Part shown: positions 11,846-24,310 of the stretch, in pieces
Position numbering within the stretch: position 1 is the stretch's first letter
How the letters are laid out: every line of letters begins with the position of its first letter
Translations under genes and position numbers: made by a program
Notes under the pieces: generated by a model
What the model was told of the DNA's origin: nothing
The model's input: the letters and a program-made list of their open reading frames with translations, nothing else
The model's database searches: none
From: Aselliscus stoliczkanus
Taxonomy: Eukaryota; Chordata; Mammalia; Chiroptera; Hipposideridae
DNA: 64,000 nucleotides
NCBI GenBank assembly: GCA_033961575.1
Contig: CM066731.1
Coordinates: 62,029,501-62,093,500 of the forward strand
Direction: 5' to 3'

Positions 11846-14800
11846 CCCCATCTCCCAGTAATTAACACCTGAGACAACTCCAGAGCAAAGTCTAAACAGG
11901 GCTTTATTTTTACTGGGAGGGAGTAAATATTTAGGAGAAAGAGTCTGACCTTTGGAGCAGCCTCATGTACCTAGAAACTTAGTTATTGCTACTTTGCTCA
12001 GAAATGCACCATTGATTCCAGTAAGAGGAGGCCTAGCAAGAAAGCTACTTTAAGTACCAAAGAGTGAAAAGGGGGATTATCTTTCAAACTCCCGCCACCA
12101 TTATCAGCAACCAGTGCTGCCAAGCAAGGCCAAATTCAGAGTGAAAGTGAATATGAAGAAAAAGAGTAGTCATCTTATATCTTCTCTTTAAAGTATACAA
12201 TTTCTAAAGGAAAGATGCCTTTTATGTAACATCCGTATTTCCAGGAGAAAGCTAGGCCAGTTTGGGGAGAGCACGATGGAACAGAGACACCTACTGGTGA
12301 GAACAAGCAGCACTTCATACAATTCTATCCTTTATTTTAAGACATCATTATTATTTGATAGAAATTGGATATAGACTGTATGGTGGTAAGATACAGAATA
12401 GTCCCTTCAACATAATTACGTTTTAAAAGGAATAAAATGAGATGTATATATAACAATCCAAGCACAGAATCTCTACTCTCCCTGATAGGAACACAAAGCT
12501 ACTTTGTAGGGTCCACATCCTTCAACTCTGCTTGAGGCAAACACCAGGTTACGTGCAAGGTCCCTGGATACCTTCCTTACTCTCATTCAGAGTCAACAGA
12601 CCTTGATTGAACCTTGCATTCCAAGGGCAGGGGAGAAACAGGCTTCTCCCTGAAACGAGGCGTTTCCACCTTAGAAGCCAGGAGCCAAGATGTTCATCAT
12701 TCTAGAGTCTCACGGTGACCATACACAGGTGTTTCCCATCCAGTCTGGAACTCCCAGGAATTAGACCTGGTCTGAGCAGATGACATGTTCTTGTCTCTTC
12801 TGGGGCACTCAGATGTTACTGTGCTTCCCAAGGTGACACTCCTCCATCAACAATTTCATGAATGTGTACTCATTTGAATTCTCTCCTACACCATGTCAGT
12901 TGGTTGAAGTTGGACTTGTACTTTGTAATTGTATTTTTCTAAGTTATGTCTAGGAGAAAAAGGTCAGAAGGGAGAAATGGGGGGAATGGATGAAGGCAAA
13001 TAAAGTGTGGGAGAGAATAAAATTGTCCAGGGAGATGGCAGTATCACACCTTTGCTTTGATTTCATTAGTTAAAATACCTTGGATTCTGTTTAAAACTAC
13101 TAAACTCCCTAGCTATAACCATGTATAATTGAAAAGTCTTGATGGTTTTAGAGAAAATAGTTCTCAGTTGGGTTGTTAGGATGAAATTGTTTGTTTGATT
13201 TGCTTTTAGTTTCAAGGTGGAGTTAAAGAGAATTTGCCTGCCTGAAAGGGCAGGTGGATGATTCAAAAGTGACTAAGGCATCCAGTGATCCAAACAGGAT
13301 GATAGTTTCATCTATAGGGGATAAGATTTCAAACAAGTTAATGAGAAATGTGCACTTTGGCGTTGAGAACGTAGCCAATTATTGAGCTGTGCCACTGAAT
13401 AGTAACAATAAATTCATGAACACTACTGATTAAATGTTATATATTAAACACCTACGTGTAAACACTTTGTTTGTAGATCTAAAGAAAACAGATCTCAATT
13501 AGCTCTGTCCTGACCATTGAGAAGTTGTAATCCAGGTGAAGAGAGGAGACAAATGACCAATCTCTAAGACAATAAGAAGAAGCCACTGGGAGCATGAAAC
13601 AGATGAGATCAATGAAAGCATCCTCCACTCTTTGAATTCCCTCTTCCTCCACATTCGTTGCAGCTCCACAAGAAAATGGGCAAGACAGGAGATAGTTGAA
13701 ACAATTACGTTAATGCAATTGTTTAGGAATGAACAATTAGGGGGATGAATTATCAGAGAAAGGGAGAAAGTTAGAGATGGATTGAGAAAAAGGATCTTGA
13801 AGGGTGGATGAACGGAATTTAGGGACTTGGATGTTGAGCTTAAGGAAGAAGAGTTATACATAAACATAGATCTAGACATAAAATATTAGAACTGGGGGGC
13901 AAAAAACCTTAATTCCTAGGTTAGAAAAATGAAATAAATGCCATACTAATCGAAATAGAACAACCAAGAGGGATTTGTTGCAGGAAGCTGGGTTGGAGGG
14001 GGACACCATGAGTTTCCTTTTTCAATTATCTGTATGGCTAGAGGGCCCAATGACTATATAGGTGGAAATAGTCCCTGGGAGGTTGAAATGTAGACCTGGT
14101 CTCTGGAAACTATTTCTGATTCAGGAGATCCATGGAGAGAATCCATGAGACCTTGTGAACCCCTGAAATCCTGTGCAAAGAAATAGTATTAACTGTTTGT
14201 ATTAGGGATTAATTTGAAATCATTTTCCCCCCTGCGTGCTTTTGTAGAAGCTAAGTTTAATATGAAGGACTGTTGATTACAAAAGAAGTTTCTAGACATG
14301 AAGAATAATCAATCATTAAGCTACAAAGGAAAGCATTTCCTTGTGAGACTTTTTTGATGAGTACTAAAGTTGAGAAATGATTTCACTATTTAGAGAGTAA
14401 TCATATCAAAATGAAATAAACCCTCAATGGCTAAGAGAAACCAAGAATCAAAAGGTTGAATTTAGTACCAAATATACTTTTGGTGGAATGAGAGTAAATA
14501 CTATAATCAGTTGGTTAAAAGCAGTCATTAATATGTAAGATCTTGCCCTTATTACAATGTTTAGACAAAAAAGAAAGCCAAAAAACTGGCAAAATAAATG
14601 AGAGGGAATTTTTTATGCTGTCCTTAAATAAGTGTAAGGTCATTTTATTGAAAATAAAGAATAAATTCCAAAGTTAAAAGCTTGAGACCTAGTTAATAAA
14701 TCAACACTATTTAAAATGTCCTTAATTGGCAACTGTATGCCATATGAATAAAGCCAAGTATTCAAGTTTCAGCACAGGCAGATTCTGCCAATGGGGTTGC

Positions 14801-17800
14801 AGTCAGGTAAGAGAAAAAAGTATTTTATAGCATTTATCAAAGTGGTAAATGTTTAAAAGAATGATGGTTCCTTGTACCAAAACATATTTCACCAGTAATA
14901 ATCAGCCTTATAATTAGGTATAATAGGCGAATGTTTTGTGGTATAATTTTAAAGTTGCACAGATGAAAAATATCTCCATTGCCTGAAATTCTATTGATAA
15001 GGATCCATTCATTTGGATCAAAATATAATCTGATTCTTGTAGTAGAATCAGGATAGTAGAACAGGAGCTGGAGAGAAAGGTAGCTGGACAGATATTTCCA
15101 TGGAGAATGGGAGGGATGGGGGAGGCATGTGCTGTGTTAAAGAGCCCCAAGCATCCCCAGAGAGGCTGAGAATTCGGCCCTGCCAAGCAAGGGAGGGGAA
15201 GGCAGGAGTACCAGGTGCAGGGAATAGAAAGGGAAACAGGCTGACGAGTACCCAGGATAAATAAAATGTGCCCTGCCATGTCTCCCTCGCTGGGCTGGGA
15301 TGCCAATATGCAATTGCGCAATTATGTTCTCCTTTTTAACCTTCCTAGTCATGGTTTTGCAGAGAGCAAATTAGTCCTTTTCAGCCTATTTCTATTGTGA
15401 ATTTGGGTGTTCTTTGTTTATCTGCCAAATGTGCAGTACCTGACAATCTCCAAACCATATCATTAGGATGAGAACTTTAAACCAAAAAGATCAAGCAACA
15501 TCAAAGTTGTGGCTTTTGCAACAGTGCTAAGTCATCATCTGCCTAGGCTTTGTTCTCTTGTCTGCCTAGACTTTCAGAAGGAAATGCCTACTATTTATGC
15601 GATGAGAGGATGGGCCTGTGGGAATGACACCATGAGTTTTTGTTTTTTTTTATTACTATTATGTTAACCCTTTTATTTATATAGAAAGCTTTTGAGTTTG
15701 TTTTCCTCAACTTAATGTCTTAGAAAATCAGATTTAGAAACTCTTAAGGGCCACAGATGGCATTTGTTGGATTTGAATTTTCATAAATAAGAATTGATGA
15801 GAATAACACACATAGTCAATTGGGAATTCTTTGGGTTGAGTGCTCAGACCTGGACAAAATCCTAGAAAAGGCTTTTTGAGGAACTCTAAACCAATTTGTA
15901 AGTAATGTGGTAAAATGAATTTTCTATATTTGATTATGTTTATCTAAATGATCCAAAACCATAAAAGAGTACTCTGCTACGGTGAGGAAACTGATGATTG
16001 AGTCTCTCTGGGTGCCCAAATCTTTCAGTCTCATAGAGGCCATTTAACATGGTACAGCTGGCCTATGACAGCCAGGTCTCACTGGGTTACTGTTTTATGT
16101 GCTATCAGAAGTCATGCCTTCTACCTGTTTGGGGAGGTCAAATTTTAGCTTCCTGGCATACACAAACTGGCCTGGCAGTTCGAAGTCCTTGAAGTCAAAG
16201 AGACAAAGCTGTGCTCAATAACCAACTCTGCAAACAACAGCTGTGATCACAAGTAAAATAGCCATTTATTTGTAACTAAATAGTGCAGAGAAGGCTTTTG
16301 GTCAAAATAGGTCTTTTCCACCATATCCTCAAGCACAGCTATCAATATTTATCAGTATTCTCATCTCCAAAGGAAAGCTACCACTGGTTGTGTATATAAA
16401 TCCATTGTGCGTATGTTCCACCATAGAATTAAGGTGCTTCTACGAAAAATATTCACCTCTTCACATATTTATGCATCTTCAGCACTGCATAGAAGGACAG
16501 CTCCACCTGATCTGTATTGGGATGGGGTTCCCATAAGCCTGCCCCCTTAGTCTTCTTTCAGCAGCAGCCAACTAAAATGGTAAGGCTTCAGGTAAGGTAA
16601 GGCTAAAAGGCTCCAGAGAACCCATTTTGAAAACCAAAGAAGGAAGTGATCTCACTATGGAGATCAAGAAAGATTTTTTTTAGAAGATGTAGCTTTTAAA
16701 CTGATCCTGGTTCAAAACAGTTGTATACCACACAAAACATAGACTGGTGAGCAGACACCCCTTCCTGCCATAGAAGAAAAGGATGGGTGGTAGCCTTCAG
16801 ACATGACCTCCCACCTCTCTTTGCATCTGTGAATATATTACAGGCTGCAGGAAATCAGGCATGGGCAGAGGCTTTGACAGTGTGACCACATGTAACTCAA
16901 CGACTGACAAACTTCTACCTAAAAAGTAAGAAATTCAAACATGAGAAGGTTTAGGTTATATGTAGAACTTATCTGAATGTTTGTCATATTGTCAGTGTAT
17001 TTTTATAGGTAGACTAAATATCGTGGTAGTTAAATTTTGCCTTGCCAACCAGGAACCATTGCACACATAAGTCTTCTGTGAAAACTATTTGTTGAATATA
17101 TGCAATAACATTAGCCACCATTCAATAAGCACCTATTAGAGCTACATATATTTAAGCTCTAATCTTTATCTTATCACTTTTATTATCTGAAAAGTAGATG
17201 CCTCATAGCAGGTGAGTATAGAACTGAGATTTGATCCAAAACATGACCTAGAAACTAAGGTTGTAGTTTAAAACGATTGAATTATTATTTTAATGTCATA
17301 TAAATCAATTATTTTAAGTCATATATAACTGATGTGATAAACATTTACCTAATCATAAATTGAGTCTTTACCTTATTTTGAGACAAATCATATTTAGAAA
17401 CCAGTATTGATCAATCAATGATTGATCAATAACATTAATTCTATTAAATTTTTAATTATTTCATTTAGAAGTTACTGAAAATGTCCTAAAATGGCAGTAA
17501 TGACCAGGCATAATTTAATTTATGGCATTTTGTTATAAGAAAGGTTTATAAAATTAAAACAATGGTTTGCTAAATAAATTTGCTAGTGATTAATGAAAAT
17601 TTATCACACCAACTTCTGTCCTAGGAAATATCATGAGTTCATTGAAAACCCAAATAACAACAAAGTGCAGTGCAAACAGTAGTAAATAAGAGATCAGAAC
17701 TCTAAATATCAGAACCAAGAAAGGATCAGTGTGAATATAACACAGAAGCTATATACAGGTAAATAACTTGTCCAAGCCCTAAGTCAGAGTAGTGTTGAAA

Positions 17801-18827
17801 GAGTTCTGACCTTTCCAGAGTGGGGGCGGGGGGAAGAGAATGGTACAGAAAGCAGCCTGCCTTCTCTTCCATGGACAGAAGTTATCCAGAGTTCAGCTAG
17901 GGAAGCATAAGGATCACGTTATCATCATATGGGCCACCAAGTAAAATAATAATTGTAATTTAACAATAACAACAGTTATCATTGTTATCTTTATTTGAGG
18001 ATAGGAATTATTGCTCAGTACACTCGTGCGCTCGCGGGCACACAGACACACACAAACCAACAAACATTTTACAAAACATTACTTGCCCTTTCTGATATTT
18101 TCTGTTCTAGTATCACCTATTCTATTTTGCTTTTAAAAAAATAGTAATTGTGACTCTCAATTGATTTGTGACCCACAAAAGAGTTGTTCCTCACAGTTTG
18201 AAAAATGCTGTTCTAAGTAGGGTCTTCATAGGAAGCTGCCATGTTTTTTGGCAGGACCTGCTTATGAGGGGCTTGAATAACAGAGACTGGGCTACACAGC
18301 ACACTCACTGGTGCCTTCTATGTAAAAACTGGTTTCTCTAGACAACTGCAGAAGAATTCCCCAGCACTGTTAATTTGTAATCCACCCCTGGAAGTAGTGT
18401 TTTAAAATTGGGCATTGAAATTTGCTAGCATCAGAGAATTTTCTCATCGCTAACTTTACTGTTTGAATCTGTTATTTTGTAGTATTTCCTTATTTATCTT
18501 TCTCCTACATCCCACTGGTATAAGTGATTTTTATAGCTTGTGGACCTGCATACTCTAACTTGTACTGGGCTGCTATTTAGAATGTAGGTATTAATTACCT
18601 CCTTAACAAATCATAGCTACTTACTTCCAACAGTAAATACAACTTAGTCTCTCCCAATTAAACTGTTTTTCCTGCTGGCTAGGGTTCCAAACCTCTATGA
18701 CTTTCCTTTCCTTTTCACGTCACATTAAATTTATTTTGGAAGAGCATATATGCAACCGATTTTTGAGTGTTCTTAGCTGAACCCTTCTTTAAAGACTTGA
18801 CCCTTTCATCGAATAATAAAAGCTGAT
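11846..18827. other. Intronic stretch, largely unrecognised
   Basis: About 7 kb of AT-rich DNA with no coding signal. A weak MIR-like piece may lie near 17110-17240. A 126-codon minus-strand frame (13499-13879) and a 135-codon minus-strand frame (14914-15321) are hydrophobic or low-complexity translations with no family resemblance, and I do not call them genes. At 17406-17430 a palindromic 10-mer (ATTGATCAAT) occurs twice, 5 nt apart. Confidence 0.45.
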
Positions 18828-19278
18828 TGTATCAGTCTCCTAGGGTTTCTGTAACAAAATAGACAAACTGGGTGGCTTAAAACAAGAGAAAGTTATTCTC
18901 TCCCAGTTCTTGAGGCTAGAGGTCTGAAATCAAGGTGTCAGCAGGACCATGCTCCCTCTGAAGGCTCTAAAGATGAACTCTTGTCTCTTCCTAGTTTCTA
19001 GTGGTTGTTGTCAAGTCTTGGAATTCCTTGGCTTGTAGGTGCACCATCCCTAATCTCTGCAGCTGCTGTCACATGACCATCTTCCTTCTGGGTGTGTCTC
19101 TGTGTTTACCATTGCCTTCTTATACAGACACTAGATTAGGGTCCATCCTAATCAAATTAATTAAGACCTCATCTTAATTAATTATATCTGCAAAGACTTA
19201 TTTCCAAATAAAATCACATTCTGAGGTTCTGGGTATACATGAATTGGGCGGGGGATGAGCGCTAGTCAATCCAGTATG
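18828..19278 (-). mobile_element. MaLR LTR, MLT1 type (about 450 bp, near full length)
   Basis: Reverse complement of an MLT1-class LTR. It opens with a TGTATCAGTCTCCTAGGG terminus, continues through 'AACTGGGTGGCTTAAAAC', 'CCCAGTTCTTGAGGCTAGAG' and 'AAATCAAGGTGTCAGCAGG', and closes with 'AATCACATTCTGAGGTTCTGGG'. No internal retroviral region is attached, so it is a solo LTR. Confidence 0.85.
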
Positions 19279-19514
19279 CTAACTTTCCAAAAGGACTAGA
19301 CATTTATATCTACCAAACTTATAAACCAGTCAGCAGCATCCACAGAAATGGGCTAAATGGCAATTTCATACGTAGGAAAGAATGCACTAACTTCAAACAG
19401 GAGGTTGTAAAAATAAAGTTCTTCAACCTCTACTGTTATATGCTAGTTAATAATTCTGCTCCAAACTCCATAGTCCATATGAAAAAACATGGACTTGATT
19501 ATCATAAAAATATT

Positions 19515-19735
19515 GGCATTTAACTTCTAAAACACTTTCTCATGCATTATATAATTTCAGCATCACTACAACCTAGTCATGTAAATGAAATTGTCATGAT
19601 TAACCTCAGTCTATACGTGAACAAACTGCAACTTCATGTCTTGACTCACAGGTCAGGGCATTTGGTCTAGTAATGCAGACCCAGGAAGAAGGTCAAGGCT
19701 TCTGACTCCTAGTGCAGCACTCTTTCTACTGCCAA
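19515..19735 (-). repeat. MIR-like SINE, diverged
   Basis: A MIR-type series runs from 'CATGCATTATATAATTTCAGCATCACTACAACC' to a diverged 'GGTCAGGGCATTTGG' and 'GGCTTCTGACTCCTAGTGCAGCACT'. Confidence 0.55.
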
Positions 19736-20011
19736 GTTGAATTGTATTATGTGCAAGTGTTTAAAGCAATGGCTGTCAACCCCAGCCTGTGAAAGGTCTG
19801 GTTGGGATGAGAGACCACATCAGCCTCATCTGCAAAGCTTTTTTCCAGCTAACTACACCCACCTACCCAGAGCTTCCGAACAGTGTTGAAAAAGCTACAC
19901 AAGGCCTCACCACCCACCCTGTTTCCAGAACTGAGATCCACTGGTTAAAAGACTAGGCAAGAGCCTACAAACTTGATTTGTTTTTTTTAATGGCATGCAT
20001 GAGTGTCTGAG

Positions 20012-20142
20012 GTCAGAGCTTCTCAAACTTGTGAAAACAGACTCTAATTCAGTGGACCTGAGATGGGGCCTGAGATGCTCCATTTCCAATAAGCTCCCAG
20101 ATGATGATGCTGGTTCAAGAACCATACTTTGATTGACAAGCC
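20012..20142 (+). mobile_element. Non-autonomous hAT-Charlie-type fragment (MER5-like)
   Basis: Phrases 'GCTTCTCAAACTTG', 'CTAATTCAGTGGACCTGAGATGGGGCCTGAGA', 'AATAAGCTCCCAGATGATGATGCTGGTTC', 'ACCATACTTTGA' are those of a common short hAT element. The 5' end is partly missing. Confidence 0.65.
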
Positions 20143-20906
20143 CTTATATAACCTTCATGATCGTAGGAGCAGCTCTATACAGATAACAGAACGTGTCTGT
20201 ATGATTGTAGAAAATGTCCCCATCAGACAGCTATGAAAAGCAAGGACCCCTCTGCCCAGTAAACACCTCCACAGTCCCTAATACGTACACATTTCAAATC
20301 ATGGTCCCCAATTGTTGCTGTCGAAACAAGTTAGACAGGACTCCATGACAGGCCCTGTGTATGATGCTTGGCTCTATGCCCTGAAGAACACTTGTCACCT
20401 GTGAGCTGCAGCTGCTCAGGGGCCTCGAGACAGCACAGTAGCTGCCCCTAAGAGCAAAGCAAATCACACACATTACCTTTGATCGTGCCTGAATTTGGCT
20501 CCCATCTAACTTTCCCCTTGGCAGAGCTCCTTCGTTTTGGTGTAACCCCCCATGTCTTTCGTTTTCTGGCATTTCTATAATGTGGTCTTAATGATGTCGA
20601 CCCCAAAAGTACTTTCCCGAAGAGGTTTACTGCAGAAATTCATTAAAAGGGCAATAATGATTGCCTCATGGCTTTTGTTTTATTCTGGTTTGGTTTGGTT
20701 TGTTTCTTTGAAGCTGCTGGGACACAGTCTTTAGCTATGGGGATAATGGTGGAAATAAATCCTTGCAATTCTCTGTTAATGGTGATTGATGAGCCTGTGA
20801 GACCAACTAGGTGTCCAAGGAACAAAGCCAGTTTTTAATGGCACTTTAATTCTGGAAATTTAGAAGACTTCTTTGCAGATATTGGAAGTTTGAGTGGGTG
20901 AGAAAT

Positions 20907-20927
20907 ATTGGGTTGTCTGAAAAGTCA
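20907..20927 (+). repeat. Mariner-type terminal inverted repeat, single end
   Basis: The 21 nt starting ATTGGGTTGTC match the left terminus of the mini-element at 26610 at 20 of 21 positions. The other end of the element is not present nearby; the next base belongs to a SINE. Confidence 0.65.
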
Positions 20928-21138
20928 CTCTGGCTGCCCACCACTCACTGTAGCCTATGACAGCCCACTGCAGCAGGGGCTGCAGCCTACACCATCGCCG
21001 GGGCTCACACAGCCCAGCTTCAGGTGGAGCTGTTGATAGCTGTAGAGGGCAGTGTCACTGGCTCTCATATGTGGGATCCGAACCGGGGCCGCTGGAGTCC
21101 CAAGCCAGCTCTTAACCAATGCGCCACTCGGCCGGCAC
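20928..21138 (-). mobile_element. tRNA-derived SINE, long form, 3' truncated
   Basis: Read on the minus strand it starts GCCGGCCGAGTGGCGC, has an A box and a GGTTCGGATCC B box, then CACTGCCCTCTACAGCT and the body seen in full at 52681. It breaks off after two of the 20-nt internal units, with no A-tail, directly against the mariner terminus. No clear target-site duplication is seen. Confidence 0.85.
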
Positions 21139-22342
21139 TGAAGTTTCTTATTTTCTGTGATGCTTTACTTTTGGCTACATGGGACAGTGATATATATGTG
21201 TATTTATGTATATATGCATGTGTGTGTGTAAGTATTTTTTAATGGATCATCTACATTATTAATATTTCTCAGGAGCTTAACATTTTATTGCACAAACCTG
21301 AATCTATCCAGATCTATACATAGAATGATCACTTCCTTCACTGGTTGGATTAACTGCAAACTCCAAATCATACTATCAAAAGAAAAAAAAATGTGATATA
21401 GGATGAATACAGCATTTTAAGAAAATTCATCCTTCTGTGAGGATGACGCCCAAAGCTAATATATAGTCAAAAGCAGGGTTCTCAAAGAATAAGGGAAAAA
21501 AGCAATCTGCTCACTATGATGAAAAAAAGAAAAGATTAATAAAAAGTATAGAGCTTAAACCTAGGAAAAGGTTAAGTTGCTGAACTTGTAAAGCTGATCT
21601 GTTTTCACAAAATGGGTGCTTTGTAATATGAATTTCTGTTGCTAAAAAAAAAAACAACCTGTTGCTAGTTAAAGCTTTTAGGCCATGTGAAAGGAACAGA
21701 AAATGACTAAAATCCTATCTAATTCTTCTTGAGTGATTAGAAAATGCTTCATTTCTTCCAGGTCCATTCTCATTATTCCAGTTCTGTGCGTGACTCCCTT
21801 CTTTTTTTGGTTATTCAGTTATTCACAATTGATTCGTAAAGTGCCTACTCTGTGTTAGGCAGTGTAAGAAATTCTATAGCCAAGAGGTAGTCGTTGCCTT
21901 CCGTAATTCTAGACTCCTGTTTGAAAAACAAAACTATCTCATATGAAATTGTCAAATTATTACATTAGAAGGCTGTGAGGATATAACAGAACCTGATGAA
22001 AACTCTGGCCAACTTAAGCTCAAAAGGGGGATATGGGGAGACAATGTACTGTTAAAGTAGAAACTGAGACTCCTTACAATGCAAGCGTGTCACTCCTCCT
22101 TGTGGAACACTGCCATTGATGTGACCTCATCCCACCAACTCCTAATCTCCAAGTCTTGGTTCAAAGTTCAGATTTCCAGGAAGACGAGAATCTGACTGGG
22201 CTAGTCTGGAACAGGGATTGTCCCCTGGCACAACTGCCAAGGAGGTGAGGTTGCCAGATCAAATGCAGAATGCCTAGTGAATTTCATATAAACAGTAAAT
22301 TCTTTTTTTAATATAGGAATGTCCCATAAAAAAATTAATTCA

Positions 22343-22529
22343 GGGGCGGCCAGTTAGCTCAGTTGGTTAGAGTGCAGTGCTCAAACACCAAGGTTGCTGG
22401 TTCGATCCCCGCATGGGCCACTGAGTTGAGCCCTCCACAACTAGATTGAAACAACTACTTTACTTGGAGCTGATGGGTCCTGGAAAAACACACTGTTCCC
22501 CAATTTTTTTAAAAAAATTATTATTATTT
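22343..22529 (+). mobile_element. tRNA-Ile-derived SINE
   Basis: The head follows tRNA-Ile (AAU) closely: 'GTTAGCTCAGTTGGTTAGAG', then 'AACACCAAGGTTGCTGGTTCGATCCCCGCATGGGCCA'. The body includes 'CCCTCCACAACTAGATTGAAACAACTAC' and 'CACACTGTTCCCCAATTTTT'. It is flanked by a 10-bp duplication AATTAATTCA (22333-22342 and 22530-22539). It is a retroposed SINE, not a working tRNA gene: the acceptor stem is unpaired and a long tail follows. Confidence 0.88.
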
Positions 22530-23454
22530 AATTAATTCAAATATAACTGGGCATCTGTATTCTTATTTCCTAAATCCGCAATTCTACAAGTAGGGTACAG
22601 GCGGGGCTGCAGAGGGAGACCACGTGAGTTGGAGTAACTGCAAGGAGTGTCAATGACACCTTCTGTGCTTTTGGTCAAACCAGGAAATAAAGGCTATGAG
22701 CATCCAGAAGAGAGAGACTACTGTGATCTGGAATGCCAACAAGGGCTTCCTGGGAAGTGGCAGGATGTGGGCAGATGGAAGAATGTGGGGGGAGGGATTG
22801 TGGCTGGGGAAGGGGGATGACATGCCCAGGAAGCAGTTGAGGCCCCCAGCCTGCCAGGACGGGGAAAGTCAAGCCAACTCAACCACCAAGAGTGAGTGAT
22901 AGGGAAGAGAAAGATGAAACTAGCTGAAAAACACATGAAAGTAAACAGTCTTTCCAAGGGTCTCAAAATCAAAATTAGTCACTGATTCTTCACACTGTAT
23001 TGGGAGTGGATCCCAATGGCATGTAATTAGCATAGATTAACCATTTATAAATGGTTTTAGAAAGTAATATGTGTTGTTCTTTATTTTCCTTTTGCTTACC
23101 TTCTCTGCCTTCACTTCAGCTCAGCTCAGTGGCAGAGGCAGCATCTTAAGAGGTGGACAGCCGTTAAGAAAACTCCAGCTTAGGGAATTCTAAATTCATT
23201 TGCACCAAGTAACCATCTGTCCTTTTGGCCTTTCTAATAACACCATGCACATGAATATGCTCTCCTGTAGGATAGTGAAACAGCCACCATCCAGGTGCTG
23301 GAGTCACACACAGAATGAGGAACTGGATTCTTCTTATGGCTCGACAGGAATCAACATATGACTTGGGAAATTCTCAAATGAGTATAGTAATTAACATTGT
23401 TTAGCCCTCCCCAGCTGTCAAAGTACTATCATGTATTTTATCTTATTTTTTCTT

Positions 23455-23635
23455 GTATTAGAGTCCTCCAGAGAAACAGAACCAATAGAATATATATACA
23501 TTACATATATATACATATATATAATAGGTAGATAGTTGGGTGTGTAGATTGATAAATAGATAGATACTTTCATAGATGATAGACAGATATAATAGATAGA
23601 TAGATGATTGATTGATATAATAGATGATAGATTTT

Positions 23636-23682
<47 letters not shown>

Positions 23683-24141
23683 TAGATAGATACATAGATA
23701 CATAGATACATAGATACATAGATGAGAGACAGAGGGAGGCATTAAGGAAATGGCCCATGCAATCATGATGGCTGGTAAGTCTGAAACCCACAGGCAAGAA
23801 GGAAGCCTACACATCCAGGTAAGCATTGCAGTCTCAAGTCTGAAATCCACAGAGCAGGCCAGGTAGACTGGAAACTCAGAGAGGGTTTCTGTGTTGCAGT
23901 CTTGAGGCAGAATTGCCTCTTCTTTGGGAAATTTGTCTTCATTCTTAAGACCTTCAACAATTCAATGAGGCTCATTTATGTTATGGAGGGTGGTTTGCTT
24001 CACCCAAAGCCTACTGATTTAAATGTTAATTACATCTAAAAAAAAAAAAAAATCCCTTCACAGCAGCATCTAGACTGGTATTTGGTCACACAACTCAACA
24101 CAACAGCCTACCCACATTGGTATGTAAAATTAACCATCAAA
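23455..24141 (-). repeat. Ancient interspersed repeat with internal ATAT/GATA expansion
   Basis: One end reads 'GTATTAGAGTCCTCCAGAGAAACAGAACCAATAG' and the other 'AAAATTAACCATCA', the two termini of a common mammalian repeat; strand and name are uncertain. The middle has grown into microsatellite. The minus-strand frame with many SIYL units is a translation of GATA repeats. Confidence 0.5.
23521..23725 (+). repeat. (GATA)n microsatellite with GATACATA spacers
   Basis: The longest perfect TAGA run is about 23637-23680. Imperfect units lie on both sides, including a TACATAGA sub-array. Confidence 0.95.
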
Positions 24142-24164
24142 ACAATGTTATATAAGTAAGCAAA

Positions 24165-24310
24165 ACAAGAATGTATTTTTCACATTTTCTATACGGGAAT
24201 ACTGAGTCCCAGAAAAGTTAACTGTGGTGCCCAAGGTCACAAAACTAATGACATGTATCAGAATCAGGATTCAAACTCAGCCCTTTTAACTCTAAGTCCC
24301 ATATTATGAC
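24165..24310 (-). repeat. MIR SINE
   Basis: Reverse MIR words: 'ACTGAGTCCCAGAAAAGTTAACTG', 'GCCCAAGGTCACAAAACTAATG', 'AATCAGGATTCAAACTCAG'. Confidence 0.8.

Noticed and set aside
14914..15321. 135-codon minus-strand frame
   Set aside because: Hydrophobic, Pro/Cys-rich text without a domain; no flanking gene signals.
22343..22415. tRNA-Ile gene
   Set aside because: The A and B boxes are good, but the stems are mismatched and a SINE body, tail and target duplication follow. The copy at 54281 is rejected for the same reasons.
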